A DNA stretch of 15,566 nucleotides from Bacillota bacterium (GTDB lineage Bacteria; Bacillota; Clostridia; Christensenellales; CAG-138), in contig JAEWWD010000164.1 in NCBI GenBank assembly GCA_023396535.1, positions 1 through 15,566 on the forward strand, in the 5' to 3' direction. The stretch's first letter is position 1, and each line of letters opens with the position of its first letter. The notes under the pieces are model-generated. The model was given only the letters and a program-made list of their open reading frames with translations. It ran no database searches and was not told the origin of the DNA. The position numbers and the translations under genes were made by a program. Shown here piece by piece: positions 7,447-14,247 of this stretch.

Positions 7447-8325
7447 ATGAGCAATATCCGCATCGTAACGGACAGTACCTGCGACATTGAACCAAGCCTG
7501 CTGAATGGTTACCGCCTCGATATTTTGCCCCTTGTCATCAGCATAGACGAACGGAGTTATCTGGACGGCGAGGAAATCCATATCGAGGAAGTCTACGAAT
7601 ATATGCGCAAGGGAATAGTACCCAAAACGTCGCAGATCCCGTACGATAGGACATATTCCCTGTTCAGATCCATACTTGAGCGCGGTGAGGACGTCCTGTA
7701 TATTTCGTTTTCCAGTGAACTATCCGGCTGTTTCTCGCTGGGCAGCATGGTGGCGGAGGAGCTGCGCGCGGACTTTTCCGGGCGTAATATCGCCGTGGTG
7801 GATTCGAAAGCCGGGGCAGGCGCTACAGGGCTCATCGTGCTGCAGGCGCTGAAAATGGCCGCCGCGGGCTTGCCGTTTGATACGGTGAAAGCAGAAACGG
7901 AGTTCCTGGCGGATCATATCGAGCATGTGTTTTCCGTCGGCGATCTCGAATGGCTGGCGAAGGGCGGACGCATCCCCAAGGTGGTGGGGTATGTCGGCAG
8001 CAAGCTCGGGTTCCATCCTATACTGGAGGTGGAAAAGGGCCGTATGGTTGTGCGCAGAATGGTCCGTGGGAAAAGCAACGCCATACAGGCCGTGGCGAAC
8101 GATATCATACAGCGGGCGCAGAAATTTCCCGCGCAGCTTGTCGCCATCTGCCATGCCGACGATCTCCTGTCGGCACAGAAGCTGGAAGCGCTCATCAAGG
8201 AGGGGCTGTCCGGCTGTGTGACGACGCTGTGCCATATCGGCGGCGTGCTGGGCGTGCATCTGGGCCTCAAGGGTATCGGCGCATTTTGCTTTAACCAGAA
8301 ATCCGAACGGTATAGCCTGATATAA
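7447..8325 (+). CDS. DegV-family fatty-acid-binding protein
   Basis: A 292-residue cytosolic protein of the DegV family, which binds a long-chain fatty acid and, in the FakB subgroup, presents it to the kinase FakA for incorporation into phospholipid. The opening VTDSTCDI (7-14), the TSQ motif at 61-63 inside KTSQIPYDRTY, the FSSELSG loop and FSVGDLEWLAKGGRIPKV with LGFHPIL are the family hallmarks, and the length is standard. No fakA-like gene is in the window, so whether it works as FakB is unknown. Two ribosome-site-like sequences precede it: AAGGAG at about 7408-7413 and AAAGGAG at 7427-7433, the latter 13 bases from ATG 7447, which is long. It is a single-gene unit, divergent from ku and closed by the terminator at 8349-8385. 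Confidence 0.93.
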   Translation: MSNIRIVTDSTCDIEPSLLNGYRLDILPLVISIDERSYLDGEEIHIEEVYEYMRKGIVPKTSQIPYDRTYSLFRSILERGEDVLYISFSSELSGCFSLGSMVAEELRADFSGRNIAVVDSKAGAGATGLIVLQALKMAAAGLPFDTVKAETEFLADHIEHVFSVGDLEWLAKGGRIPKVVGYVGSKLGFHPILEVEKGRMVVRRMVRGKSNAIQAVANDIIQRAQKFPAQLVAICHADDLLSAQKLEALIKEGLSGCVTTLCHIGGVLGVHLGLKGIGAFCFNQKSERYSLI

Positions 8326-8348
8326 TGTCAGAAAATGATGCATAAACC

Positions 8349-8385
8349 AAACCCGCGCTTCCGACCGGGAAGAACGGGTTTTTTT
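8349..8385 (+). terminator. Intrinsic terminator of degV
   Basis: Stem AAACCCG (8349-8355) and CGGGTTT (8375-8381) enclose an inner stem CTTCC/GGAAG (8358-8362/8368-8372) and run into a continuous T tract to 8385. It starts 23 bases after the degV stop. In the opposite direction the hairpin lacks a T-run, so it serves the convergent 8418-10223 gene poorly. Confidence 0.85.
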
Positions 8386-8417
8386 CCTTATTATGGGTAA
8401 ATGCAAACGGGCTTTTC

Positions 8418-10223
8418 TTATTGGAACAGCGCCAAAAACCGTTCCCAAATGGTAGCCGGTTTCGTCTCAGCGGGCTCTTCCGCCTGCTGCGCCTCAGGTT
8501 TTTCAATTCCCGCGCATTTGAGCACGAATTGCACGGAGCCCGTGTGCGTATTCAAGGGCGATGTGAAGGAGACAGGCGTGAAATCCGTATCGGTATAGTC
8601 GGAAAGCATGTCGTCTATTTCCGTCTGTACCGTATCCGGCATATCGGATACCTCATCGTCCAATTCCGTCGTGCCGTCGTACAGATCTCCCACGCCGTCT
8701 TTCAGGTCCCCTACGCCTTCGGAAAAGTCCATGATCCCCGTATCGAATTCCTCGTATCCGGAGGCAAGCTCACTTACGCCGTCAAGGTAGGCCAGAAGGC
8801 CGTGGTGAAACTCCGAGTAGTTATCGGCCAGCTCGGACATGCCGCTTTTGAGTTCCTCAAGCTGCGCCATCATATCCGACCCGCTCAGAGCGCTTCCGAT
8901 TTGCGCGGACATCGAAGTCAGCGTACCGGAAATGGTGGCGACGGAGCCCCTGAGCGTATCCAGCGTGGTTCCAACGGCGTCAAACGCCGCTTTTACATGG
9001 TCATAAGTGCCTTTCGCGGCCAGCGCTGCGGAATAATACGCTGTCAATTGATCCAGAAGGTCGTGTTGGCTGGGGTCGGTCTGCCCGTAAAGTGCCTGTA
9101 GTTCTTCCTGCGATATGGAAGCATTGGGGATATCCTCCATGACGCTGTCCAACGCGGCGTAGGCGGCTGTAAAATTGGTATTCAGTTCCGCCATGCCGCC
9201 CGCGACGCCGTTAAGACCCTGCGCGAGCTGCGACAACCCCGCCGGCAATTCCGCCAGGCTGCTCAGATCCATGTCGCCTGAGGAAGAATTGAGACCGGAA
9301 GCGATCTCTTTCAGAGCACTACGGATTTGGGCGGAACCGTCCGCGAGATCGTCGGAATTATCGTCCAATTCCCCCAATCCATCTCGAATTTCCGCCGAGC
9401 CGTCCGATAATTCGAGCGCTCCGTCGTAGAGATCCGACGTGCCGTTATTCAGCTTGCGCACGCCGTCGTTCAGGTCGGATATCGCATCCGCGAGCGAGCG
9501 AAAATCGTCCACCATTTCATCCGTATCCGGGAGATCCATATCCATGGAAAAAGGCAGCGCGGAGAGCGTGATCCCCTCCATTTCAAAATCTGTCACCTGC
9601 GCTGTCAAACGGATATCGGCGTCCTTTTTGGGCAGTATGCTGAACACGGCGACGGTATTTGCGCCTGCGCTTGCTATCGTTGCGCCGGGCGCGTCGATAT
9701 CCTCACAAGTCTTGGAGTCCAGAGTAATAGTGATCTGGAGGACATAATGCTCGTAGAATACCGGGTTGATCGTCTGATTTTGCGCGGTAGTCAGCTTGAT
9801 TTCAAGCAGGCCGGATTTACCTGCTAGCTCTTCCGGCCGAATGGCTGCGCCATCCAGCGAATAACTGGTACTGATCGTCCAGGGCAGATCGACCGCGCCC
9901 ATGTTTCCCTGATAGTAGAAGCCGCCCGCGTCCGCTTCGAAGCTGACGCTTCCGTTGGTAGGCGAAAGCTGCTGCGTATCCGTCAGGTTAACGGCGCTTG
10001 TATATGCGCCGTAATCCGCCACACTGCCCGCCTGAGATACTTCAAATTCGTTGACCGTGTATACGCCTTCGACGCTGCCGGTAGCGGACAGCGTGGCGTA
10101 AACGATCTCGTTCTTGTTTTTGATCACGGCGGGCATACCGGCGGCGGCCGCCGCGGCCGGAGCGAGCAGCATGGCTGCCGAGAGCGCCATCGCGCCTATG
10201 GATCGGACTGTTTGCTTATTCAT
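8418..10223 (-). CDS. Secreted LxxG heptad-repeat protein, partner of the MMPL transporter
   Basis: A 601-residue exported protein with no enzymatic domain that I recognise. Residues 1-29 are a signal peptide: basic MNKQTVR, a hydrophobic core and an Ala-rich cleavage area. Residues of about 30-245 form a beta-rich domain. From about 249 to 320, and again from about 484 to 530, it carries spaced Leu/Gly repeats such as LNDGVRKLNNGTSDLYDGA and VGDLKDGVGDLYDGTTELDD, the pattern described for X3-LxxG repeat and YhgE/Pip-like proteins. The section between is helical. It ends in the amphipathic WERFLALFQ with no clear second membrane helix. Its ATG overlaps the transporter stop by eight bases (ATGAATAA) and has GGGAGG six bases ahead, so the two proteins are made together and probably act together at the cell surface. 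Biochemical role unknown. Confidence 0.85.
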   Translation of the reverse strand: MNKQTVRSIGAMALSAAMLLAPAAAAAAGMPAVIKNKNEIVYATLSATGSVEGVYTVNEFEVSQAGSVADYGAYTSAVNLTDTQQLSPTNGSVSFEADAGGFYYQGNMGAVDLPWTISTSYSLDGAAIRPEELAGKSGLLEIKLTTAQNQTINPVFYEHYVLQITITLDSKTCEDIDAPGATIASAGANTVAVFSILPKKDADIRLTAQVTDFEMEGITLSALPFSMDMDLPDTDEMVDDFRSLADAISDLNDGVRKLNNGTSDLYDGALELSDGSAEIRDGLGELDDNSDDLADGSAQIRSALKEIASGLNSSSGDMDLSSLAELPAGLSQLAQGLNGVAGGMAELNTNFTAAYAALDSVMEDIPNASISQEELQALYGQTDPSQHDLLDQLTAYYSAALAAKGTYDHVKAAFDAVGTTLDTLRGSVATISGTLTSMSAQIGSALSGSDMMAQLEELKSGMSELADNYSEFHHGLLAYLDGVSELASGYEEFDTGIMDFSEGVGDLKDGVGDLYDGTTELDDEVSDMPDTVQTEIDDMLSDYTDTDFTPVSFTSPLNTHTGSVQFVLKCAGIEKPEAQQAEEPAETKPATIWERFLALFQ

Positions 10224-12303
10224 CGAGCGCCTCCCGGGGCCGTTTATTTACATGGCCGAAAAAATCAGCTTTGTAGGTTGTTTTTGCTATGGCTTTGTCG
10301 AACAGGGTGAGAAGCGCCGGCAGCAGGCATACCACCATCACCATGGACAGCAGCGTGCCCCGGCCCAGCAACAACCCCAGGCCGGATACGCTGGGGTTGG
10401 TGGACGTCGCGTACAGCGTAAATCCGGCTGACGAAAGCGTTGACGCGGATACCAATATGGATTTGAACGTTTCGCCAAGCGACGCGTGCATGGCCTCCCG
10501 CTGGGTCATTCGCCTGCGGTTGGCAAGATAATGGTCCGTCAGCAGTATGGCATAGTCGACCGTCGCGCCGAGCTGCACCGTGCTGATGACGAGATATCCT
10601 ATGAAGTTCATGGATACCCCCGAAAAATACGGGATTGCAAGGTTGATCCATATGCCTGTTTCTATGGTCAGCAGCAGTATCAGCGGCAGCATGGCCGAGC
10701 GGAACGTCAGCAGCAATATGCCCAAAATGGACAGCACCGCGATGATGTTGATGACGGAATTGTCCCTCGCGACAACCGTCCGGATATCGTAAAGGTTGGC
10801 GCTTTGCCCTGCGGCGTAAATCGTATCCCCATAATAAGACTTTGCGGCGGAGGTGATTCGCTCGACTGTATTGAACGCGATATCGCCCTCGGAGGCCGTA
10901 TCGGTAGAGACGATGATGCGCGCGTAATGCGCTGAGTAGAACTGGCTTGTGATGTTCTCCTCCAGGAATTCCTGCGGTATTTCCACGCCTACCGTGTTCG
11001 CATAGGATATAACGCCCGTCACATGCGGCAATTGTTCCAAATCCCCGATCAGTTGCTGCTCCTTCGCGATATCTCCGCGGGGAACCAGCAGCGCCACGAC
11101 GACGGATTGGCCGAACGCCGCGTCGATGGCTTCGGTATCATGACTGTAACGGCTGTTCGGGTTGAAATCCTTGCTGCCGTAAACAAAGCTGGTATGCCGC
11201 TGACCAAGGTAGCAGGGTGCGATAATCAGGGCGACCGCGACGAACACCGGTATGGCGACTTTGGAAAGTGCGCGATATACGTTTTTGAAGCTCGGGGTCC
11301 ATTCCTTGTGCCGGGTGCGGTCGATCAGCTTGTAAATGGATAGCGTAAGCGCGGGCAGGAACACGATCACGCAGATAAAGCTTAGAATAATGCCCTTTGC
11401 GAGTATGAGCCCGAGATCCGCGCCGATGCGAAACTGCATGAATATCAGCGCGATAAAGCCGAATATGGTAGTGGCTGCGCTGGCGGATACCGCTGAAAAG
11501 GATTGCTTGATTGCGCGCCGCATGGCTTCCTCCGCGTCAGGACAGGTTTTGCGGTGATCGGCGAAGCTGTGCAGCAGGAAAATGGCGTAATCCAGCGAAA
11601 CCGCAAGCTGCATAATGGGGCTTACGGAATTGGTCATAAAGGAGATACGACCGAATATCAGGTTGGTGCCCATGTTGATGACCACGGAAACGCCTATGGC
11701 CGCGAGGAACAGGAGCGGCTCCACCCAGGAGGCGGAGGATATGAGCAGTATGAATATGACGATGGGCAGCAGTATCGCCATGGCGCTCATGGATTCGGAT
11801 TTGGTCGCGCCCTGCAGCAGCTCCACGCCGGCGGCCTCGCCGGACAGATAGTTATCGTCGCCAATCACGTCCTTGATAGCTTTGCAGGCGGCGCTTTCCA
11901 TGCCCTCCCGTATGGTGAGCGAAAACAGGGCGCTGCCGTCCTTATAATACGTGTCTACTGTGTCCGTGTCGTACAGCTCCAGCGGTTTTTTGATATCCAC
12001 AACATCGTCAAGCCACAGCACCTCGCTGACGCCGCCAATCGCGAGTAACTTCTGTTTATATTGCAGCGCGTCCGCAATGCCGACATTTTTGACCATAACG
12101 CGGGCGTTCGGTATCGTCTGGTCGAATTCCTGTTCCATTACGCCTATGGCGACGGTCGATTGCGCATCGGGGGGGAGGTAGTCGACCATTTTATAATTGA
12201 TTGCGACGGATCGCTGCAATATTGCTGAGACTGCTGCGGCGACAAGGAATACAACGATGATCGTCTTTCTGAACCGGATGATCAACCGTGCAATTGCTTC
12301 CAT
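10216..12303 (-). CDS. MMPL/RND-family transporter
   Basis: A 695-residue integral membrane exporter of the MMPL branch of the RND superfamily, driven by the proton gradient. It has the two-fold plan: a helix near 12-28, an outer domain starting YLPPDAQSTVAIGVMEQEF, a block of five or six helices, then a repeat of the pattern. The paired proton-relay residues of the family are present in both halves: Asp238-Tyr239 (SLDYAIFLLHSF) and Asp583-Tyr584 (TVDYAILLTDHYL). Length fits the smaller Gram-positive MMPL proteins, without a long C-terminal tail. GGAGG precedes ATG 12303. It is the first gene of a two-gene operon with the LxxG-repeat protein and is divergent from a TetR-type gene that probably controls it. 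Likely cargo is a lipid or hydrophobic drug, by family only. Confidence 0.94.
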   Translation of the reverse strand: MEAIARLIIRFRKTIIVVFLVAAAVSAILQRSVAINYKMVDYLPPDAQSTVAIGVMEQEFDQTIPNARVMVKNVGIADALQYKQKLLAIGGVSEVLWLDDVVDIKKPLELYDTDTVDTYYKDGSALFSLTIREGMESAACKAIKDVIGDDNYLSGEAAGVELLQGATKSESMSAMAILLPIVIFILLISSASWVEPLLFLAAIGVSVVINMGTNLIFGRISFMTNSVSPIMQLAVSLDYAIFLLHSFADHRKTCPDAEEAMRRAIKQSFSAVSASAATTIFGFIALIFMQFRIGADLGLILAKGIILSFICVIVFLPALTLSIYKLIDRTRHKEWTPSFKNVYRALSKVAIPVFVAVALIIAPCYLGQRHTSFVYGSKDFNPNSRYSHDTEAIDAAFGQSVVVALLVPRGDIAKEQQLIGDLEQLPHVTGVISYANTVGVEIPQEFLEENITSQFYSAHYARIIVSTDTASEGDIAFNTVERITSAAKSYYGDTIYAAGQSANLYDIRTVVARDNSVINIIAVLSILGILLLTFRSAMLPLILLLTIETGIWINLAIPYFSGVSMNFIGYLVISTVQLGATVDYAILLTDHYLANRRRMTQREAMHASLGETFKSILVSASTLSSAGFTLYATSTNPSVSGLGLLLGRGTLLSMVMVVCLLPALLTLFDKAIAKTTYKADFFGHVNKRPREALDE

Positions 12304-12464
12304 ACGTCCTCCGCAACAAATAATTGTAAAATGTTTTGAACTGTATTATAATATACACGGTGTTGGATTACTACCGTCAGTCTCACCCGAATTGTTTTTT
12401 ATGCAACAGAAATTCGCCGGAATGTTGGGAAGCACAATTATTTCACAAACGGAGGACGCGTATG
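12301..12464. promoter_or_regulatory. Divergent control region of the MMPL operon and the TetR-type gene
   Basis: For the rightward gene, TTGTAA (12324-12329) and TATAAT (12347-12352) are 17 bases apart. The -10 zone TATTATAATA (12344-12353) is a perfect palindrome, so a leftward TATAAT (12350-12345) overlaps it; its -35 is weak. The two leaders mirror each other: each carries ACAATTATTT (leftward 12327-12318, rightward 12434-12443), then GGAGGACG and TATG. The ACAATTATTT arms are 106 bases apart and are candidate regulator sites or a shared 5' leader element. Confidence 0.6.
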
Positions 12465-13022
12465 AGAGAAGCCAAAACCGACCGGCGCGTGAAATACACA
12501 AAAACGATGCTCAAGCAAGCGCTGGTCGAGCTTATGAAAACGCAGCATATCTCCAAAATTTCAGTAAAGTCCCTTTGTGAGCATGCCGATATCAACCGCA
12601 GCACCTATTACGCGCACTATGTGGATCAGTACGATCTGCTGCGCCAGTTGGAGCAGGAAGTGCTGGATAATTTGAAACAGTATCTGCAGAAGCAGGACAT
12701 CGACTCGAACTATCCTGTTTCCGTGCAGGTATTGACGCGAATATTGGATTATGTTCAGGAAAACGCGGAGCTTTTTCGAGCGCTGCTCAGCGAGAACTGC
12801 GACTGGTCATTCCAGAAGGATATCATGGAACTCTCGCGGGTTGTGTCCATTCAGGCAGGCAGGAGACTGGATGAGCGTACCATAGAGTATCTGAGGGTGT
12901 TTGGCATAACGGGCTGTATCAGCATGGTGCAGAAGTGGCTTCGTGAGGGAATGATTGAGCCGACGTCCGTCATGTCCGAGATCGCGCTGGGCGCGTTATA
13001 TCACGGTATTACCAGTTTTTAA
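12462..13022 (+). CDS. TetR/AcrR-family transcriptional regulator, divergent from MMPL
   Basis: A 186-residue TetR-type regulator. The N-terminal domain starts RRVKYTKTMLKQALVELM (8-25) and the helix-turn-helix is near 34-53 (SVKSLCEHADINRSTYYAHY), followed by VDQYDLLRQLE. The C-terminal half is helical and of the type common in Bacillota regulators of this size. The frame stays open to an ATG at 12336, but GGAGG at 12451-12455 sits six bases before ATG 12462, and the family sequence begins there. Placed back to back with the MMPL gene, over a shared promoter region with mirrored elements, it is most likely the local repressor of both units (inference). The flavin oxidoreductase gene follows 77 bases later in the same direction and may be co-transcribed. 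Confidence 0.92.
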   Translation: MREAKTDRRVKYTKTMLKQALVELMKTQHISKISVKSLCEHADINRSTYYAHYVDQYDLLRQLEQEVLDNLKQYLQKQDIDSNYPVSVQVLTRILDYVQENAELFRALLSENCDWSFQKDIMELSRVVSIQAGRRLDERTIEYLRVFGITGCISMVQKWLREGMIEPTSVMSEIALGALYHGITSF

Positions 13023-13099
13023 GTCTGAGTTGCATATTGTATGAAAATACGCGGGGAAGCCGTCAGGCTTTTCGCATGCGGAGAAAAGGAGAGGTTGCT

Positions 13100-13725
13100 A
13101 TGAAGGTTTTGTTGGTTAACGGAAGCCCCCACGAGAAGGGGTGTACCTATACGGCGTTATCGGAGGCAGAGCGCATATTGCGGGAGGAAGGTCTCGATAC
13201 GGAAATATTCCATATTGGGACGAAGCCGATTTCGGGATGTCTTGCCTGCGGAAGCTGCCGGAAAACAGGCCGTTGCGTTATTTCAGACAGCGTCAACGTG
13301 TTTCTGGATAAGGCGAAGGACGCCGACGGCTTCATATTCGGCTCGCCGGTGCACTATGCGGCCATGGGCGGCGCGAGACCTCGTTTATGGATCGCGCCTT
13401 CTATGCGGCCATAGGCAGCGACATGTTTTACCTGAAACCGGGCGCTTGCGTCGTATCCGCGAGAAGGGCGGGCACGACGGCGGCGTTCGACCAGTTCATA
13501 AAATATCTCACCATCCGTGAGATGCCCGTGATCTCCTCGCAATATTGGAATGTCGTGCACGGAAACACGCCCGACGAGGTGAGACAGGATCTCGAGGGCA
13601 TGCAGATTATGCGCACGCTGGCCCGGAATATGGCCTGGTTTTTGCGCTGCAAGGAAGCCGCCGCGCTCTCGGGCGTCGCCCTTCCTGAAAAAGAGCCGCG
13701 TGTCGCCACAAACTTTATCCGCTGA
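13100..13725 (+). pseudogene. Frameshifted flavodoxin-fold NAD(P)H:FMN oxidoreductase
   Basis: The gene encodes a small flavoprotein of the NADPH-dependent FMN reductase/flavodoxin-like family, which uses FMN to reduce quinones, metals or disulfides. The first part (13100-13414) has the phosphate-binding loop NGSPHEKGCT (7-16), cysteines 47, 50, 53 and 59 in the pattern CxxCxxCxxxxxC, and FGSPVHYAAMGGA. The frame then shifts. The natural continuation TSFMDRAFYAA is read from 13378 in another frame, and the second part runs (from ATG 13387 if started anew) to 13725. Two bases stand between the GCG at 13373-13375 and the ACC at 13378 where three are expected, so one missing base near 13376 explains it. 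Restored, the protein would have about 208 residues, normal for the family. GGAGAGG precedes ATG 13100. This may be a true mutation or a sequence error. The terminator at 13743 closes the unit. Confidence 0.8.
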
Positions 13726-13742
13726 GCTTCGATATGTTTTTT

Positions 13743-13773
13743 ATGGGCTCCCGAATAATCGGGAGCCCATTTT
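13743..13773 (+). terminator. Intrinsic terminator after the oxidoreductase gene
   Basis: Perfect 12-bp stem ATGGGCTCCCGA (13743-13754) and TCGGGAGCCCAT (13759-13770) with loop ATAA, followed by TTTG so that the last stem base plus tract reads TTTT. It begins 18 bases past the stop at 13725. The T tract is short but the stem is strong. Confidence 0.8.
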
Positions 13774-13847
13774 GCCGTGAAAAGATACGGTTGTATGTTC
13801 TCAGTACGCTATTCAAACTTATGATACTATGAGCCGGCACAAACACA

Positions 13848-13887
13848 TTGACGGTTGCGTATATATTCAACTATAATACAGTTGAAT
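13848..13887 (+). promoter_or_regulatory. Promoter with ArsR/CadC-like operator for the metal export genes
   Basis: TTGACG (13848-13853) and TATAAT (13872-13877) are 18 bases apart. An 8-bp perfect inverted repeat ATTCAACT (13865-13872) and AGTTGAAT (13880-13887), spacer seven, covers the -10 box. The core TCAA...TTGA with outer AT resembles operators of ArsR/SmtB/CadC metal sensors, which block RNA polymerase until Zn, Cd or Pb binds. No such sensor gene is in the window. The nearest gene downstream starts at 13943. Confidence 0.6.
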
Positions 13888-13942
13888 GATCAAGCAACTG
13901 TTTTTCGTATCGATAGAATGAAGCCGAAGGGGGAGACTGACT

Positions 13943-14164
13943 ATGAAAAAGACATATGTGCTGGAAGGCCTGGATTGTGCGCATTGCGCTGCGAAAATTG
14001 AAACTGCGGTAAGCAAAATAGAAGGCGTATCCGCCGCTTCCGTAAACTTTATGACCACAAAGATGGTAATCGAAGCCGATGTCGAGCGCATGGACGCCAT
14101 CGAGGCGGCGGCCATAAAAGCAGTGCGCAAGCTGGAGCCGGACGTTGCGGTAAGGCGTGCGTAA
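13943..14164 (+). CDS. Stand-alone HMA heavy-metal-binding protein
   Basis: A 73-residue protein that is one complete HMA (heavy-metal-associated) domain with the ferredoxin-like fold of CopZ and of ATPase N-terminal domains. The metal loop is LDCAHCAAKIE, with Cys12 and Cys15 as ligands if counted from MKKTYVLEG. The Asp before the first Cys is the form found in Zn/Cd ATPases such as ZntA, whereas copper chaperones usually have Met-Thr there. GGGGGAG lies eight bases ahead of ATG 13943. The P-type ATPase follows 83 bases later and itself lacks an HMA domain, so this protein probably supplies that function in trans, delivering or sensing metal. Copper binding cannot be excluded. Confidence 0.9.
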   Translation: MKKTYVLEGLDCAHCAAKIETAVSKIEGVSAASVNFMTTKMVIEADVERMDAIEAAAIKAVRKLEPDVAVRRA

Positions 14165-14247
14165 CGATTGTGGTTTTGAACTGGAGACGCGTACAGGATT
14201 CAAATTTGAGCGCAGCTTCCGTACTGCGGAAAGCGAGAAAGAACGCC

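Noticed and set aside
7422..7490. Short GTG-initiated frame with AAGGAG ahead, overlapping the degV start out of frame
   Set aside because: Only 22 codons, no stall motif or amino-acid run typical of a leader peptide; the ribosome site may simply be a spare one.
12336..12461. Upstream extension of the second TetR-type regulator
   Set aside because: It begins before the promoter -10 box and is not family-like; GGAGG selects ATG 12462.
13051..13075. Hairpin around AAGCC-GTCA-GGCTT between the regulator and oxidoreductase genes
   Set aside because: Five perfect pairs only and a very short T-run; too weak to call a terminator.
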